Shown: positions 17,991-26,312, counted from the stretch's first letter. The stretch is 64,000 nucleotides of DNA from Pseudonocardia sp. SCN 73-27 (GCA_001725415.1 MEGH01000011.1:1-64000), one strand, 5' to 3'. Notes: a model not told the origin generated them from the letters alone. Translations and numbers: made by a program.

Positions 17991-19142
17991 TCAGCCCTCG
18001 GCGGCCCGCAGCGTCGCCACCTCACCGGCCGGGATACCGGCCAGGCGGGCGATCTGCGCATCGTCCAGACCGGCCGACGCCAGCTTGTCGACGAGCCCCG
18101 CCAGCGCGTCCTGCTCGTGCCGGACCGCCTCGACGAGCCGGTCGAGCTGACCACGTACCCGGTCCAGCTCGACCGTGGCGCCGACAGCGCGATCCGGGTC
18201 GTCGAGCAGGACCGCCAGGAGCCGGTCGCGCGCGGCGCTGTCGGGCGCCTCGACGGCGGGCTGTGGCGAGCGGGTCCGGTCGGCCGCCGCCCTGTTCGCC
18301 AGCGCGTTCGCGACGGCGTCGGCCAGCGTGCGCCCGGCGCCCGCCGACTCGTCCGCCGGCGGGGGGACCGCACGCAGCACGGCGCCGGTGGGCGTCTCCT
18401 GTCTCGCCGCAACGGGTCGCGGCGCGTCGTCCGGCTCGTCGTCCGGTTCCTGGAGCCCGGCGCCGGGGGCACCGGCGCCGGGCCCGTCCCCGGCGGACGC
18501 CGTCGCGTCGCCGGTGGTCCGCCGCCCGGCCTCGGGGCCGGGGGTGGTGTCGTCGGCCAGTGTCAGGTCGACGCGCAGCCACGGTGCCGCCACGTTCGTC
18601 TCGTCCGCGGGCTCCTCCGCGGCCGTCGCCGCGGCGGCACGCTCGGGCACCCGGACCCGCACCGACGTCGACGCCCGCCGCGCCGCCGCCCGCTGCAGCA
18701 GCATGTCGGAGCTGACGGGCAGCGGCGTCGTGTCGGGGTCGCGGACCTCGCTCGTGACGAGGGGGCGTCCGCCGCGGAGCGCGGCCAGGTCGCCGACCGT
18801 CGAGACCGAGGGCGACACGTCGGACTTCTCGGGGGCCGCCTGCGAGGGCTCCGCCTGCTCCGACTCCTGGGGCGCCGCGTCCTCCGCCGGCGCCGCGGCG
18901 TCGGCTGCAGCGGCCGCGGGACCACCGACGGCACTCGGCGGCTCCCCCGGGACGACGACCGGCTCCTGGGCGGGCGCGGTCAGGGCGGCGGTGGTATCCG
19001 CCGCGATCCGGCGGCGTCGCCTGTGACGCAGCGCCACGACGACCAGCACGACGACCGCGACGAGCACCACGCCCGCGACCACCAGCCAGCCGATGGGCAC
19101 ACCAAGTGGCGCAAACGCTTCAGCCGTGAAGGGCGACACCAT
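17991..19142 (-). CDS. single-pass membrane protein with a long disordered middle and helical C-terminus
   Basis: A 383-residue protein of unknown function. One membrane helix near the N-terminus (WLVVAGVVLVAVVVLVVVAL, about 19-38) is followed by RHRRRRR, so the rest is probably cytoplasmic. Residues 45-280 are Ala/Pro/Glu-rich and probably disordered. Residues about 280-383 are helical: a conserved-looking LADAVANALANRAA stretch, a coiled segment (VELDRVRGQLDRLVEAVRHE), then AGLDDAQIARLAGIPAGEVATL, which resembles a helix-turn-helix. It lies on the same strand, 45 nt downstream of the DivIVA-like gene, so both could act in the envelope or division zone. No family recognised. Confidence 0.6.
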   Translation of the reverse strand: MVSPFTAEAFAPLGVPIGWLVVAGVVLVAVVVLVVVALRHRRRRRIAADTTAALTAPAQEPVVVPGEPPSAVGGPAAAAADAAAPAEDAAPQESEQAEPSQAAPEKSDVSPSVSTVGDLAALRGGRPLVTSEVRDPDTTPLPVSSDMLLQRAAARRASTSVRVRVPERAAAATAAEEPADETNVAAPWLRVDLTLADDTTPGPEAGRRTTGDATASAGDGPGAGAPGAGLQEPDDEPDDAPRPVAARQETPTGAVLRAVPPPADESAGAGRTLADAVANALANRAAADRTRSPQPAVEAPDSAARDRLLAVLLDDPDRAVGATVELDRVRGQLDRLVEAVRHEQDALAGLVDKLASAGLDDAQIARLAGIPAGEVATLRAAEG

Positions 19143-19187
19143 GGGCGCGCACGGTACGCGAGGTCACATCACCCAGCGCAACCGTTG

Positions 19188-20903
19188 TCACCCGGAGCGT
19201 GACCCCGAGGTCGAGCGGCCCGAACGGGTGTCCTTCGCGCCCTTCGCGTCGTCGGACGACCCCCCGGTCCCCGCGGCGTCGCGGCCGGCCGCCAAGCCGT
19301 TGCCGGCCGGCGACGACCCCTGTGACGTGCGATTGTCCGCGGCCTTCGCCCTGTTCGCGGACGCCGTCGCGGGCTTTCCGGCACCGTTCGCCGCCGCTGT
19401 TCCGGCGCCGGCGGACCCGCCGCCGTTCGTGCCGGACGACGACGCGGCGCCTCCGGCGGCCTTCTGCGATTCAGCCGATCCGGTGGTGCCCTTGTCCGCG
19501 GCCTTGTCCGACGTCGTGTCGGCGGTCTTCGCCCCGGACTGCGCGGCGCCCGTGGACGTCCGGGTCGTCGGCGCGTCCGCGCGGGCGGCTCGCTCCGACG
19601 CGGGCCTGAAGAGGTCGGCCGGCTGGGACATGTCGCCGTCGGGGCGCATCGACACCGTGGCTGCGTCGCCGGCACCCGGCCGTCCCTGACCGCCGCGGGC
19701 GGCAGGCATGTCGGCGGGCGAGGGGTGGGCGGCCTTCTTCGAGGCGCCCTTCTGCGGGCCCTTCGGCGCGCCGGCCTGCGACGGCGGCTTCTGGGCCTGC
19801 GGCGTCTTCCGGGCCTGCGACGGCGGCGTCTTCTGGGCGGGCGCCTGCCGGGCCGGCTGCTGCTGCTGCTGCTGCTGCGCGGGGGTCTTCTGCTGCACCG
19901 TCGGGGCGGACGCCGGTGTGCCCGCCGGCGGCTTCCGGCCGCCCGGTGACTGTGCGGCCGGCGGTGACGAGTAGCCCCAGGACCCGGAGGCGGCCGGTGC
20001 GGCGGGGACCGGACGCGACCCGGCCGGCGGACCGGACGGCTTCTGCGCGGCGGCCTGCGGCGGCCCGGCGGGCTTGGCCGCAGCCGGCTTCGCGGGAGGC
20101 GCGGGCGGGCCGGCGGGCTTCTGGCCGGCGGCCGGATTCCGGCCGCCGGCAGCGGCAGCGGCAGCGGGTTTCTGACCGCCACCGGCGGCGGCAGCGGGCT
20201 TCTGCGTCGCGGGAGCAGGGGACTTCGGGCCGGCCGGCGGCGCGGACGTCGGCGCGGGCTTCGGCGCGCCCGCGAGCGCAGCACCGGACTGGGCGGCGGC
20301 GGGCTGGGCAGCACCAGGACCGGCCGGTCGACCCGCGGCCGCCGGAGCGCCGGCCGCTGCAGACCGTCGCGGGGCGACAACAGGCTTGGGCGCGCCACCC
20401 GCCGCCGGCGGGCTCGCGGGCGGCGAACCCGCAGCGGCCGCAGGACCGGCGGGGATCGACGGCGCGGAGACGATGGTCGGCATGGACGCGGCGGGCTGGG
20501 CAGTGGCGGGAGCGGCACCCGGTCGGGCGGCGTCGAGCTCGCCGCGCATCCGGGCCACGTCGCGGGCGAGCTCGTCGCGCCTGCGGGTGAGCTCGTCGAC
20601 CTCACGACGGGCCCGGGCCCGGATCTCCTCCGCCTCCTGCTCGGCGTGGGCGAGGATCGACTGCATCCGGTCGGACATGCCGTCGATCGGGTCGACCGGG
20701 CGCGGACGCGGCGCAGGCGGCGGCCCGGGCCGCGGCGGACTCACGGGGCGGGTTGCCTGCGCGGCGTCGAGATCCGCGCGCATCCGGGCCAGTACGCGGT
20801 GCAGGCGCTGGATGTGGTCGTCGACCTGGCGGCGCGAGTAGCCGCGGAAGACGACGTCGAAGTGCGTGGCGCCGGGGGACCGGTCGCCGCCGTCGGCCGA
20901 CAT
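19188..20903 (-). CDS. DivIVA/Wag31-like coiled-coil protein with long low-complexity tail
   Basis: A 571-residue protein. The N-terminus (FDVVFRGYSRRQVDDHI, about 15-31) is the membrane-targeting DivIVA motif. A coiled coil follows (LHRVLARMRADLDAA; MQSILAHAEQEAEEIRARAR; DELTRRRDELARDVARM) to about residue 125. The remaining 440 residues are Ala/Pro/Gly/Lys-rich, including a run of seven Gln. The start at 20903 is chosen because GGAGG lies 7 nt ahead; a start 24 nt upstream has no site. DivIVA-type proteins mark poles and septa in actinobacteria. The tail is much longer than in Wag31, so this is a paralogue rather than Wag31 itself. Confidence 0.75.
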   Translation of the reverse strand: MSADGGDRSPGATHFDVVFRGYSRRQVDDHIQRLHRVLARMRADLDAAQATRPVSPPRPGPPPAPRPRPVDPIDGMSDRMQSILAHAEQEAEEIRARARREVDELTRRRDELARDVARMRGELDAARPGAAPATAQPAASMPTIVSAPSIPAGPAAAAGSPPASPPAAGGAPKPVVAPRRSAAAGAPAAAGRPAGPGAAQPAAAQSGAALAGAPKPAPTSAPPAGPKSPAPATQKPAAAAGGGQKPAAAAAAGGRNPAAGQKPAGPPAPPAKPAAAKPAGPPQAAAQKPSGPPAGSRPVPAAPAASGSWGYSSPPAAQSPGGRKPPAGTPASAPTVQQKTPAQQQQQQQPARQAPAQKTPPSQARKTPQAQKPPSQAGAPKGPQKGASKKAAHPSPADMPAARGGQGRPGAGDAATVSMRPDGDMSQPADLFRPASERAARADAPTTRTSTGAAQSGAKTADTTSDKAADKGTTGSAESQKAAGGAASSSGTNGGGSAGAGTAAANGAGKPATASANRAKAADNRTSQGSSPAGNGLAAGRDAAGTGGSSDDAKGAKDTRSGRSTSGSRSG

Positions 20904-21069
20904 CGCGTTACCTCCTGACCCGGGCATCCAGACGCCGAGCCTACCGTCAGCGAGGCAATGCGTTCACCCTGTCGGAGCAGAGATCAGCCGGTCGGTGCGA
21001 TCCCGGGCTCTCCCGCGGCGTCGTGCCGTGGCCGGTTCCGGGTCCGGGCAGGGGTGGGTGAGGTTCGCC

Positions 21070-21075
21070 TACGAT
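21070..21075 (+). promoter_or_regulatory. -10 element of a likely leaderless promoter for the Fur-family gene
   Basis: TACGAT sits 6 nt before the GTG at 21082, so transcription probably begins at the start codon. Confidence 0.6.
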
Positions 21076-21081
21076 CGGGTC

Positions 21082-21582
21082 GTGGACACCTCGCTGCGGC
21101 AGACGCTGCACCGTCGTGGCCTGCGCATGACACCGCAGCGTCAGCTCGTCGTCGACGCGGTCCGCGAGCTGGGCCACGCGACGCCCGAGCAGATCTGCAC
21201 GCGTGTCCAGCAGACCGCGCCGGCCGTCAACATCACGACGATCTACCGCACGCTGGAGCTGCTGGAGCGGATCGGCCTGGTCCGCCACACGCACCTGGGG
21301 CACGGTGCCCCGACGTACTCCGAGCAGGACCACCAGCACGTCCATCTGGTGTGCCACCACTGCGGCACGGTCGCGGAGGCGCCGACGGACCTGATGGACG
21401 CGCTCGCGGCACGGCTGCGGGACGAGTCCGGGTTCACCCTCGACGCGACGCACGTCGCCCTGTCGGGCCGCTGCGCCGACTGCGCCGAGGACGCGGACGA
21501 CGCGCCGGAGCCGGGCGACGTCCCGGCGAGCCACCAGCACGACCACGCACACGACCACCACACAGAGGGGAGCGCGCGGTGA
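21082..21582 (+). CDS. Fur-family metal-dependent regulator
   Basis: A 166-residue repressor. A winged helix covers about 10-80 (LRMTPQRQLVVDAVRELGHATPEQI; VNITTIYRTLELLERIGLV). The dimerisation domain contains the metal motif HVHLVCHHCG and a second Cys pair (GRCADC) for structural zinc. The last 25 residues are His-rich (HQHDHAHDHH), suited to metal capture. Regulated metal cannot be set from sequence: Zur and the nickel regulator Nur are both possible, and a position next to ygfZ recalls the Streptomyces Nur locus as I remember it. Probably leaderless from GTG 21082; its stop overlaps the ygfZ start (GTGA). Confidence 0.85.
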   Translation: MDTSLRQTLHRRGLRMTPQRQLVVDAVRELGHATPEQICTRVQQTAPAVNITTIYRTLELLERIGLVRHTHLGHGAPTYSEQDHQHVHLVCHHCGTVAEAPTDLMDALAARLRDESGFTLDATHVALSGRCADCAEDADDAPEPGDVPASHQHDHAHDHHTEGSAR

Positions 21583-22679
21583 CCGAGCCGCAGACGGACG
21601 TCGAGACCGCCGGACCGGAGGCACCGGTCGATCCCGACGAGGCGGTCCCCGCCCACCGTGGCGATCCGTTGGCCGAGCAGCGGGCGATGGCCCGGGGCGC
21701 GGCGGTCGTCGACCGTGGGCACCGTGAGGTGATCGCCGTCCCGGGTGAGGATCGGCTGAGCTGGCTGCACCTGCTGCTCACCCAGCACGTGAGCGAACTG
21801 CCGGAGGGCTTGGCCACCGAGGCGCTGGTCCTGGACCTGAACGGCCGGGTGCTGCACCACATGAACGTCGCGCACGTCGACGGCGTGGTGTACCTCGACA
21901 CCGACCCCGGCGACTCCGCCGAGCTGCTCGACTACCTGACGAAGATGGTGTTCTGGTCGAAGGTCGAGCCGCGGGACGCGACGGCGGAGTTCGCCGTGCT
22001 CAGCGTGGTGGGGCCCGACACCGCCGCTGTCCTCGGCGCCGCGGGGGTTCCGGTCCCGGCAGCGCCGTCGGGTGCGACGGCGCTGCCCGGTGGCGGGTTC
22101 GTGCGGCGGATGCCGTGGCCGGGCAAGGACGCGGCCGACGTCGTGGTGCCGCGCGCCGAGCGGGAGGCCTGGTTCGCGCGGCTGACCTCGGCTGGTGCCC
22201 GCGCCGCCGGCGCGATGGCGTTCGAGGCGTTGCGGGTGGAGTCGCTGCGGCCGCGGCTGCGCGTCGACACCGACGAGCGGACGATCCCGCACGAGGTGGG
22301 GTGGATCGGCGCGGCCGTGCACCTGACCAAGGGCTGCTACCGGGGCCAGGAGACGGTGGCGCGCGTCGCGAACATGGGCAGGCCGCCGCGCAAGCTGGTG
22401 TTGCTGCACCTCGACGCGGGCGACGAGGAGCTCCCCCACGCCGGCGACGCGGTGTTCAAGGACGGTCGTGCGGTCGGCCGGGTCGGCACGGTGACGTTGC
22501 ACCACGAGCTGGGCGCGGTCGCGCTGGCGCTGGTGAAGCGTTCGGTGCCGGTCGACGCGGAGCTGGTCGCGGGTGTCGACGAGCGGGCCGCCCCGGCGCG
22601 GATCGACCCGGACTCGATGCCGCCGGAGGAGACGACTCCCCCGCCGGGACGGGCGGCGCAGTCGGGGCTGCGGGGCTGA
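21579..22679 (+). CDS. ygfZ: folate-binding YgfZ/GcvT-like protein
   Basis: A 366-residue protein of the GcvT fold. The family signature KGCYRGQETVARV (about 250-262) contains the conserved Cys. Other family parts are VDRGHREVIAVPGEDRLSWLHLLLTQ, VLDLNGRVLHHM, RVESLRPRLRVDTDERTIPHE, and the C-terminal VGRVGTVTLHHELGAVALALVKR. YgfZ proteins use tetrahydrofolate and help repair or assemble certain iron-sulfur enzymes. GTG at 21579 overlaps the Fur-family stop, so the two are translationally coupled. It equals Rv0811c by neighbourhood in mycobacteria. Confidence 0.88.
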   Translation: MTEPQTDVETAGPEAPVDPDEAVPAHRGDPLAEQRAMARGAAVVDRGHREVIAVPGEDRLSWLHLLLTQHVSELPEGLATEALVLDLNGRVLHHMNVAHVDGVVYLDTDPGDSAELLDYLTKMVFWSKVEPRDATAEFAVLSVVGPDTAAVLGAAGVPVPAAPSGATALPGGGFVRRMPWPGKDAADVVVPRAEREAWFARLTSAGARAAGAMAFEALRVESLRPRLRVDTDERTIPHEVGWIGAAVHLTKGCYRGQETVARVANMGRPPRKLVLLHLDAGDEELPHAGDAVFKDGRAVGRVGTVTLHHELGAVALALVKRSVPVDAELVAGVDERAAPARIDPDSMPPEETTPPPGRAAQSGLRG

Positions 22680-22692
22680 GCGGCCCCGGCCG

Positions 22693-23508
22693 TCAGCCGT
22701 TGCCGCGGCGCGCGGCGACGGCTCCCCAGAAGTCGCGCAGGTCCTCGTAGCAGGACTGCGCGACCTCGGCGTCGCCGTCCTGGAGTGCCTGCAGGGCGTC
22801 CTGGACGAGCTCGGCGGAGGTGTCGTTGCGCAGGGCGTCGTCGTCGAGGAACGTGACGAGCCCGCCGTAGTCGAGCTCGACGACCGACGCACGGTCGAAG
22901 CGGGCCAGCCAGCCCGCGGTCTCGGCCAGTACCTCGGCGGGGCCGTCGTCGCCGATGCCGGAGCGGACGATCTTCTCGGCGCGTTCGGCGCGGGCGAGCG
23001 CGGTGCCGATCGGGACCTGCCAGTGCACCCGCCGCCGCTCGTGGAGGCTCAGCCGGCGGGCGTCGGGGTCGACGAGGGAGAACCAGGGCAGCGGGACGGT
23101 CCAGGCGGACGTGACGACGTGGGCGGCGCCGTCGCCGATCTCGGCGAGCGCGGCCTCGGCGTCGCGGCGGGCGGCGGACTCGGGCCCGCTGAGGACGGCC
23201 GCGCGCAGGACGGGTGGTTCCTCGGCCAGGAAGGCCAGGAGCGCGGCGGCGGCGCGCGGCCGGGTGTCGAGCGGGCAGACGAGCGTCTCGCCCTTCTCCG
23301 ACGTCGTGACGAGCACGTCGACGGTTCCGGCGGGCAGCGTCCCGGCGCCGAGACCCGAACGCAGGCAGCTGTCGCGGTCGAGGGCGCCTGCGTCGACCGC
23401 GTCGACGGGGCCGCGGCGGAGGGCGTCGCGGACGGGCGCGCCGGTGGGGCCGTCGAACGCCCGGAGGGGTTCGTAGACCCGCAGGTACGACAGGAACGGC
23501 TCCGGCAT
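22693..23508 (-). CDS. conserved actinobacterial protein of unknown function
   Basis: A 271-residue soluble protein from ATG 23508 (MPEPFLSYLRVYEPLRAF), preferred to a start 60 nt upstream that adds unrelated residues. It has no signal peptide, membrane helix or recognisable catalytic motif. It contains LSLHERRRVHWQVPIGTALARAERAEKIV and an acidic-aromatic C-terminal half (ASVVELDYGGLVTFLDDDALRNDTSAELVQDALQAL), which suggests a helical partner-binding protein. Converges on ygfZ with 13 nt between stops. Confidence 0.6.
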   Translation of the reverse strand: MPEPFLSYLRVYEPLRAFDGPTGAPVRDALRRGPVDAVDAGALDRDSCLRSGLGAGTLPAGTVDVLVTTSEKGETLVCPLDTRPRAAAALLAFLAEEPPVLRAAVLSGPESAARRDAEAALAEIGDGAAHVVTSAWTVPLPWFSLVDPDARRLSLHERRRVHWQVPIGTALARAERAEKIVRSGIGDDGPAEVLAETAGWLARFDRASVVELDYGGLVTFLDDDALRNDTSAELVQDALQALQDGDAEVAQSCYEDLRDFWGAVAARRGNG

Positions 23509-23671
23509 GGACCGGATGATTCCAGGCGCGGGGCTGTTCCGGGTCACACCATCGATGCCACGTCGCACGGTGGCGGGTCAGCAATGTACGGTGGACCCCA
23601 GGATATTGATGACATGAATGGGGCCGCCGAGACATCCGGCCGCCCCTTCCCTGTTGTAAGGGGGACCAGCC

Positions 23672-23881
23672 ATGGGGCGCGGACGAGCCAAGGCCAAGCA
23701 GACGAAGGTGGCCCGCGAGCTCAAGTACAGCTCCCCCACGATGGATCTCGATGCGCTGCAACGCGAGATCGGTAGTGGGACGGCTCCTTCTGACGACGAG
23801 GAGTACGACGAGTACGACTCGTACTACTCCTCCTACGCCTCCAAGGACGACGAGGCGGACGAGGACGCACCCCGCCGCTAG
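23672..23881 (+). CDS. DUF3073 protein
   Basis: A 69-residue basic-to-acidic protein: MGRGRAKAKQTKVARELKYSSP at the start (the family signature) and a Tyr/Asp/Glu-rich tail. It is found throughout actinobacteria next to purM (Rv0810c in M. tuberculosis). AGGGGG at 23658-23663 precedes ATG 23672. Function unknown; the charged layout suggests nucleic-acid or ribosome association. The terminator at 23904 follows. Confidence 0.9.
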   Translation: MGRGRAKAKQTKVARELKYSSPTMDLDALQREIGSGTAPSDDEEYDEYDSYYSSYASKDDEADEDAPRR

Positions 23882-23903
23882 GCGGTCCGTCCCGTCGTCG
23901 TGG

Positions 23904-23925
23904 ACCGGGCGCCTCGGCGCCCGGT
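23904..23925 (+). terminator. terminator after DUF3073
   Basis: ACCGGGCGCC (23904-23913) and GGCGCCCGGT (23916-23925) form a perfect 10-bp inverted repeat, 23 nt after the stop; the central pairs open to make the loop. Confidence 0.7.
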
Positions 23926-23976
23926 TCAGTGTGTCCACGTGATGCCGACATTCGGCGTCGGTGGCCGTATACGCAT

Positions 23977-24007
23977 CTACTTGTTATGGTTGATACATAA
24001 CAAGTAG
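23977..24007. promoter_or_regulatory. long palindromic operator of the YtrA-type operon
   Basis: CTACTTGTTATG (23977-23988) and CATAACAAGTAG (23996-24007) are perfect 12-nt arms around a 7-nt spacer. The region is AT-rich in a 73% GC genome. The right arm touches the GAGGGG ribosome site of the gene at 24023, and the spacer covers a likely -10. Most likely the binding site of the GntR/YtrA regulator encoded at 24975, giving autoregulation. Confidence 0.75.
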
Positions 24008-24022
24008 AGGGGTGACGCGACG

Positions 24023-24973
24023 ATGGGTCGGACGGCCAGAGCTCTCCTCACGGGGGTCCCGCACCTGGTGGCGGTGACGCCCGCACTGGTGACCGCGCTC
24101 GTCGCGGCCGACCGGATGCCGGTCGAGCCCGCCACACGCTTCACGTTCGACGGCACCGCGGTCTCGACCATGCCGTACGCCGCGATGGTGGCCTCGATCG
24201 CCGCGCTCGGGGTGGCGCTCGCGCTCGTCTTCGGGGCGATGGGTGCTCGCCCGACCGCGGCCCGGGTGTCGTCCGTCGACACGGCGCGGTTCTTCGGCGC
24301 GGTCTCGTGGGCGACGGCGGGCCTGCTGGGCTCGGTGCTCTACGCAGCGACGGCGGCCAACGTCGACGCCGCGTCGGCCGCCGAGGCGACCCTGCCCGCC
24401 GGGCGGCTGCTGATCGCCGTCGGCGTCGCGGTCGTGGCCGGCGCCGTCGGGTACCTGGTGACACCGTCGCTGCCGCCGGCCCCCGAGGAGCCCGCGGGCG
24501 CCCCGGTGGCGGTCGGGGCGACGGAGCGGGTGAGCTGGTCGCGCCGTGTCGAGTCGCGGATGTCGCTCGCCCTGGGGGCGATCGTCGTCGTCGGCGGCCT
24601 GGTCCTGGGCTGGCTCGCCGGGTGGCTGCCGGGTGCACTGCTGATCGTGGTCGGGCTGGCCGTGCTACTGCTCGGCTCGTCGGCGCTGGTGACGGTCGAC
24701 CGCCGCGGGCTCGTCGTCGCGCTGGGTGCGCTGGGGTGGCCGCGGCTGCGCGTCCCCGTCGACGACATCGTCTCGGTGACGACGGGCGACGTCTCCCCCG
24801 CCCAGTTCGGCGGCTGGGGCTACCGGCTGGTCCCGGGCGGCTCGGGCGTGGTGCTGCGCAGCGGTTCCGCGGTCATCGTGACGCGGCGGTCGGGGCGGCG
24901 GTTCACCGTCACCGTCGACGACGCGCACACGGCCGCGGGCCTGCTCACCGGCCTGGGCCACGAGGTGTCCTGA
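24023..24973 (+). CDS. DUF1648-like integral membrane protein
   Basis: A 316-residue protein with about five membrane helices (residues 10-30, 55-75, 92-112, 125-150 and a pair at 190-225), then a soluble C-terminal PH-like segment (VTVDRRGLVVALGALGWPRLRVPVDDIVSV; FTVTVDDAHTAAGLLTGL). The N-terminus fits DUF1648-type proteins that are commonly encoded with YtrA-family regulators. Function unknown. ATG 24023 has GAGGGG 11 nt ahead. The regulator gene starts 1 nt after its stop. Confidence 0.75.
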   Translation: MGRTARALLTGVPHLVAVTPALVTALVAADRMPVEPATRFTFDGTAVSTMPYAAMVASIAALGVALALVFGAMGARPTAARVSSVDTARFFGAVSWATAGLLGSVLYAATAANVDAASAAEATLPAGRLLIAVGVAVVAGAVGYLVTPSLPPAPEEPAGAPVAVGATERVSWSRRVESRMSLALGAIVVVGGLVLGWLAGWLPGALLIVVGLAVLLLGSSALVTVDRRGLVVALGALGWPRLRVPVDDIVSVTTGDVSPAQFGGWGYRLVPGGSGVVLRSGSAVIVTRRSGRRFTVTVDDAHTAAGLLTGLGHEVS

Positions 24974-24974
24974 C

Positions 24975-25334
24975 GTGCTGTTCCGGATCGACCCGGCCCG
25001 GCCGGTCCCCCTGGCCGACCAGATCGCGGCCAACGTTCGCCGTGGCATCGCCGACGGGACGGTCGCGCCGGGCGAGCGGCTGCCCCCGGCGCGGGAGCTC
25101 GCGGCGTCGCTCGACGTCAGCATCCACACGGTCCTCGCGGGCTACCAGCAGCTGCGCGACGAGGAGCTGATCGAGCTGCGCAGGGGCCGGGGCGCGACCG
25201 TCCGTGAGGGGTTGCGACCCGACCGCGCGGCCCTGCTGGGCCTGGTGCACGATCTCGTGGCGGCCGCGCGTCGCATCGACCTCGACGACGAGGAACTGCT
25301 GGATCTCGTCCGGTCGACCGCATCGGGTCCGTGA
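24975..25334 (+). CDS. GntR-family transcription regulator, YtrA type
   Basis: A 119-residue regulator: winged helix (PLADQIAANVRRGIADGTVAPGERLPPARELAASLDVSIHTVLAGYQQLRDEELI at about 12-66, shown here only to locate it by its first and last parts) and a short helical tail without a ligand domain, which defines the YtrA subfamily. These respond to cell-wall stress and repress their own operons. GTG start at 24975, 1 nt after the membrane gene. The palindrome at 23977-24007 is its probable operator. Confidence 0.88.
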   Translation: MLFRIDPARPVPLADQIAANVRRGIADGTVAPGERLPPARELAASLDVSIHTVLAGYQQLRDEELIELRRGRGATVREGLRPDRAALLGLVHDLVAAARRIDLDDEELLDLVRSTASGP

Positions 25335-25467
25335 TCCACACACCCGTCGGGGTGACACCGCCCGACCGGCGGTAACGCGGCTTTTGCGCGGGGCGATCGA
25401 CCCGGCAGAGGCTCGTCCTCGACGGGCTCGGGCGACACGTCGTGCCGCGTGACGTGGATCATCGCGG

Positions 25468-25486
25468 TAGTGTCAGCCTGACGAGA
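25468..25486. promoter_or_regulatory. imperfect inverted repeat upstream of the NrtR-like gene
   Basis: TAGTGTCA-GCC-TGACGAGA, centred 38 nt before the ATG at 25514. The inner GTCA...TGAC half-sites resemble NrtR-type operators, but the outer bases do not match, so this is a weak candidate for autoregulation. Confidence 0.35.
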
Positions 25487-25513
25487 ATTTCGGGACGTCA
25501 GGAACGGATCACG

Positions 25514-26206
25514 ATGCGTGGCAACCTGTTCGCCGTCGGCGTGGACCTCGTGGTCCTCACCGTCCGCGGAGACGATCTGTGCGTGCTGCTGGTACGCCGC
25601 ACCGAGAAGCCCTTCGAGAACTCGTGGGGCCTGCCCGGCGGGTTCGTCGCGCCCGACGAGGACCTGCCCGACACTGCGGCCCGCGAGCTGGCCGCCCAGA
25701 CCGGAGCCGGTACCGCCGGGCGCGTGTCCGGCCACCTGGAGCAGATCGCGGGCTACGCCGCGCCCGACCGCGACCCCCGCGGCCGCGTGCTCTCCGTCGC
25801 CTTCCTTGCGCTGCTGCCCGACATGCCCGACCCTGACCAGCCCGACGTCGTCAGTGGCTGGCACCCGGTGGCCGACGTCGCCGATCTCGCGTTCGACCAC
25901 GCCCAGATCCTCGCCGACGGCGTCGAGCGCGCCCGCGAGACGCTCGAGTACACGACGCTCGCCGCCGCCTTCTGCCCGCCGGAGTTCACCGTCACCGACC
26001 TGCGCCGGGTCTATGAGGCCGTGTGGCGCACCGAGATCGACCCGCGGAACTTCTCGCGCAAGGTCACCTCGACGCCCGGTTTCCTGGTGCCCACGAACCG
26101 TCACGTGACGGGCGGCCCCGGCCGGCCCGCGCAGCTGTTCCGCCGCGGCCCGGCCACCCGGCTGCACCCGGCGATGCTGCGCGAACCCGCCGTCCGCGTC
26201 GGCTGA
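25514..26206 (+). CDS. NrtR-like regulator: Nudix domain fused to a winged helix
   Basis: A 230-residue protein. Residues 1-140 are a Nudix fold (FAVGVDLVVLTVRGDDLCVLLVRR; ENSWGLPGGFVAPDEDL), but the catalytic REUxEE box reads RELAAQTG, so the metal-binding glutamates are gone and hydrolysis is unlikely. Residues 150-230 form the winged helix (FTVTDLRRVYEAVWRTEIDPRNFSRKVTSTPGFL). This matches NrtR regulators of NAD metabolism, where the dead Nudix domain senses ADP-ribose. Target genes are not in this window. ATG 25514 chosen because the Nudix strand begins at once. Confidence 0.82.
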   Translation: MRGNLFAVGVDLVVLTVRGDDLCVLLVRRTEKPFENSWGLPGGFVAPDEDLPDTAARELAAQTGAGTAGRVSGHLEQIAGYAAPDRDPRGRVLSVAFLALLPDMPDPDQPDVVSGWHPVADVADLAFDHAQILADGVERARETLEYTTLAAAFCPPEFTVTDLRRVYEAVWRTEIDPRNFSRKVTSTPGFLVPTNRHVTGGPGRPAQLFRRGPATRLHPAMLREPAVRVG

Positions 26207-26227
26207 CCCGCCCGCGCCACCCACGGC

Positions 26228-26278
26228 GCGCAACCTGACGGTCGTCCCGAGGCCCGGAACTCAGCAATGAGGTTGCGC
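26228..26278. repeat. palindromic intergenic repeat, copy 1 of 5
   Basis: Arms GCGCAACCTGA (26228-26238) and TGAGGTTGCGC (26268-26278). The left arm continues as CGGTCGTCC, the conserved 'A' arm; the right arm is of the 'B' type (TTGCTGA inside). It lies between the convergent NrtR-like gene and purM, so it can form a hairpin at both 3' ends. Confidence 0.8.
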
Positions 26279-26312
26279 CCGGTTTCCGAGCGCGCGCGGG
26301 TCGGTGGACCTG

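Noticed and set aside
19858-19880. Trinucleotide (CTG) run taken as a microsatellite
   Set aside because: It encodes the poly-Gln stretch of the DivIVA-like protein in frame, so no separate repeat feature.
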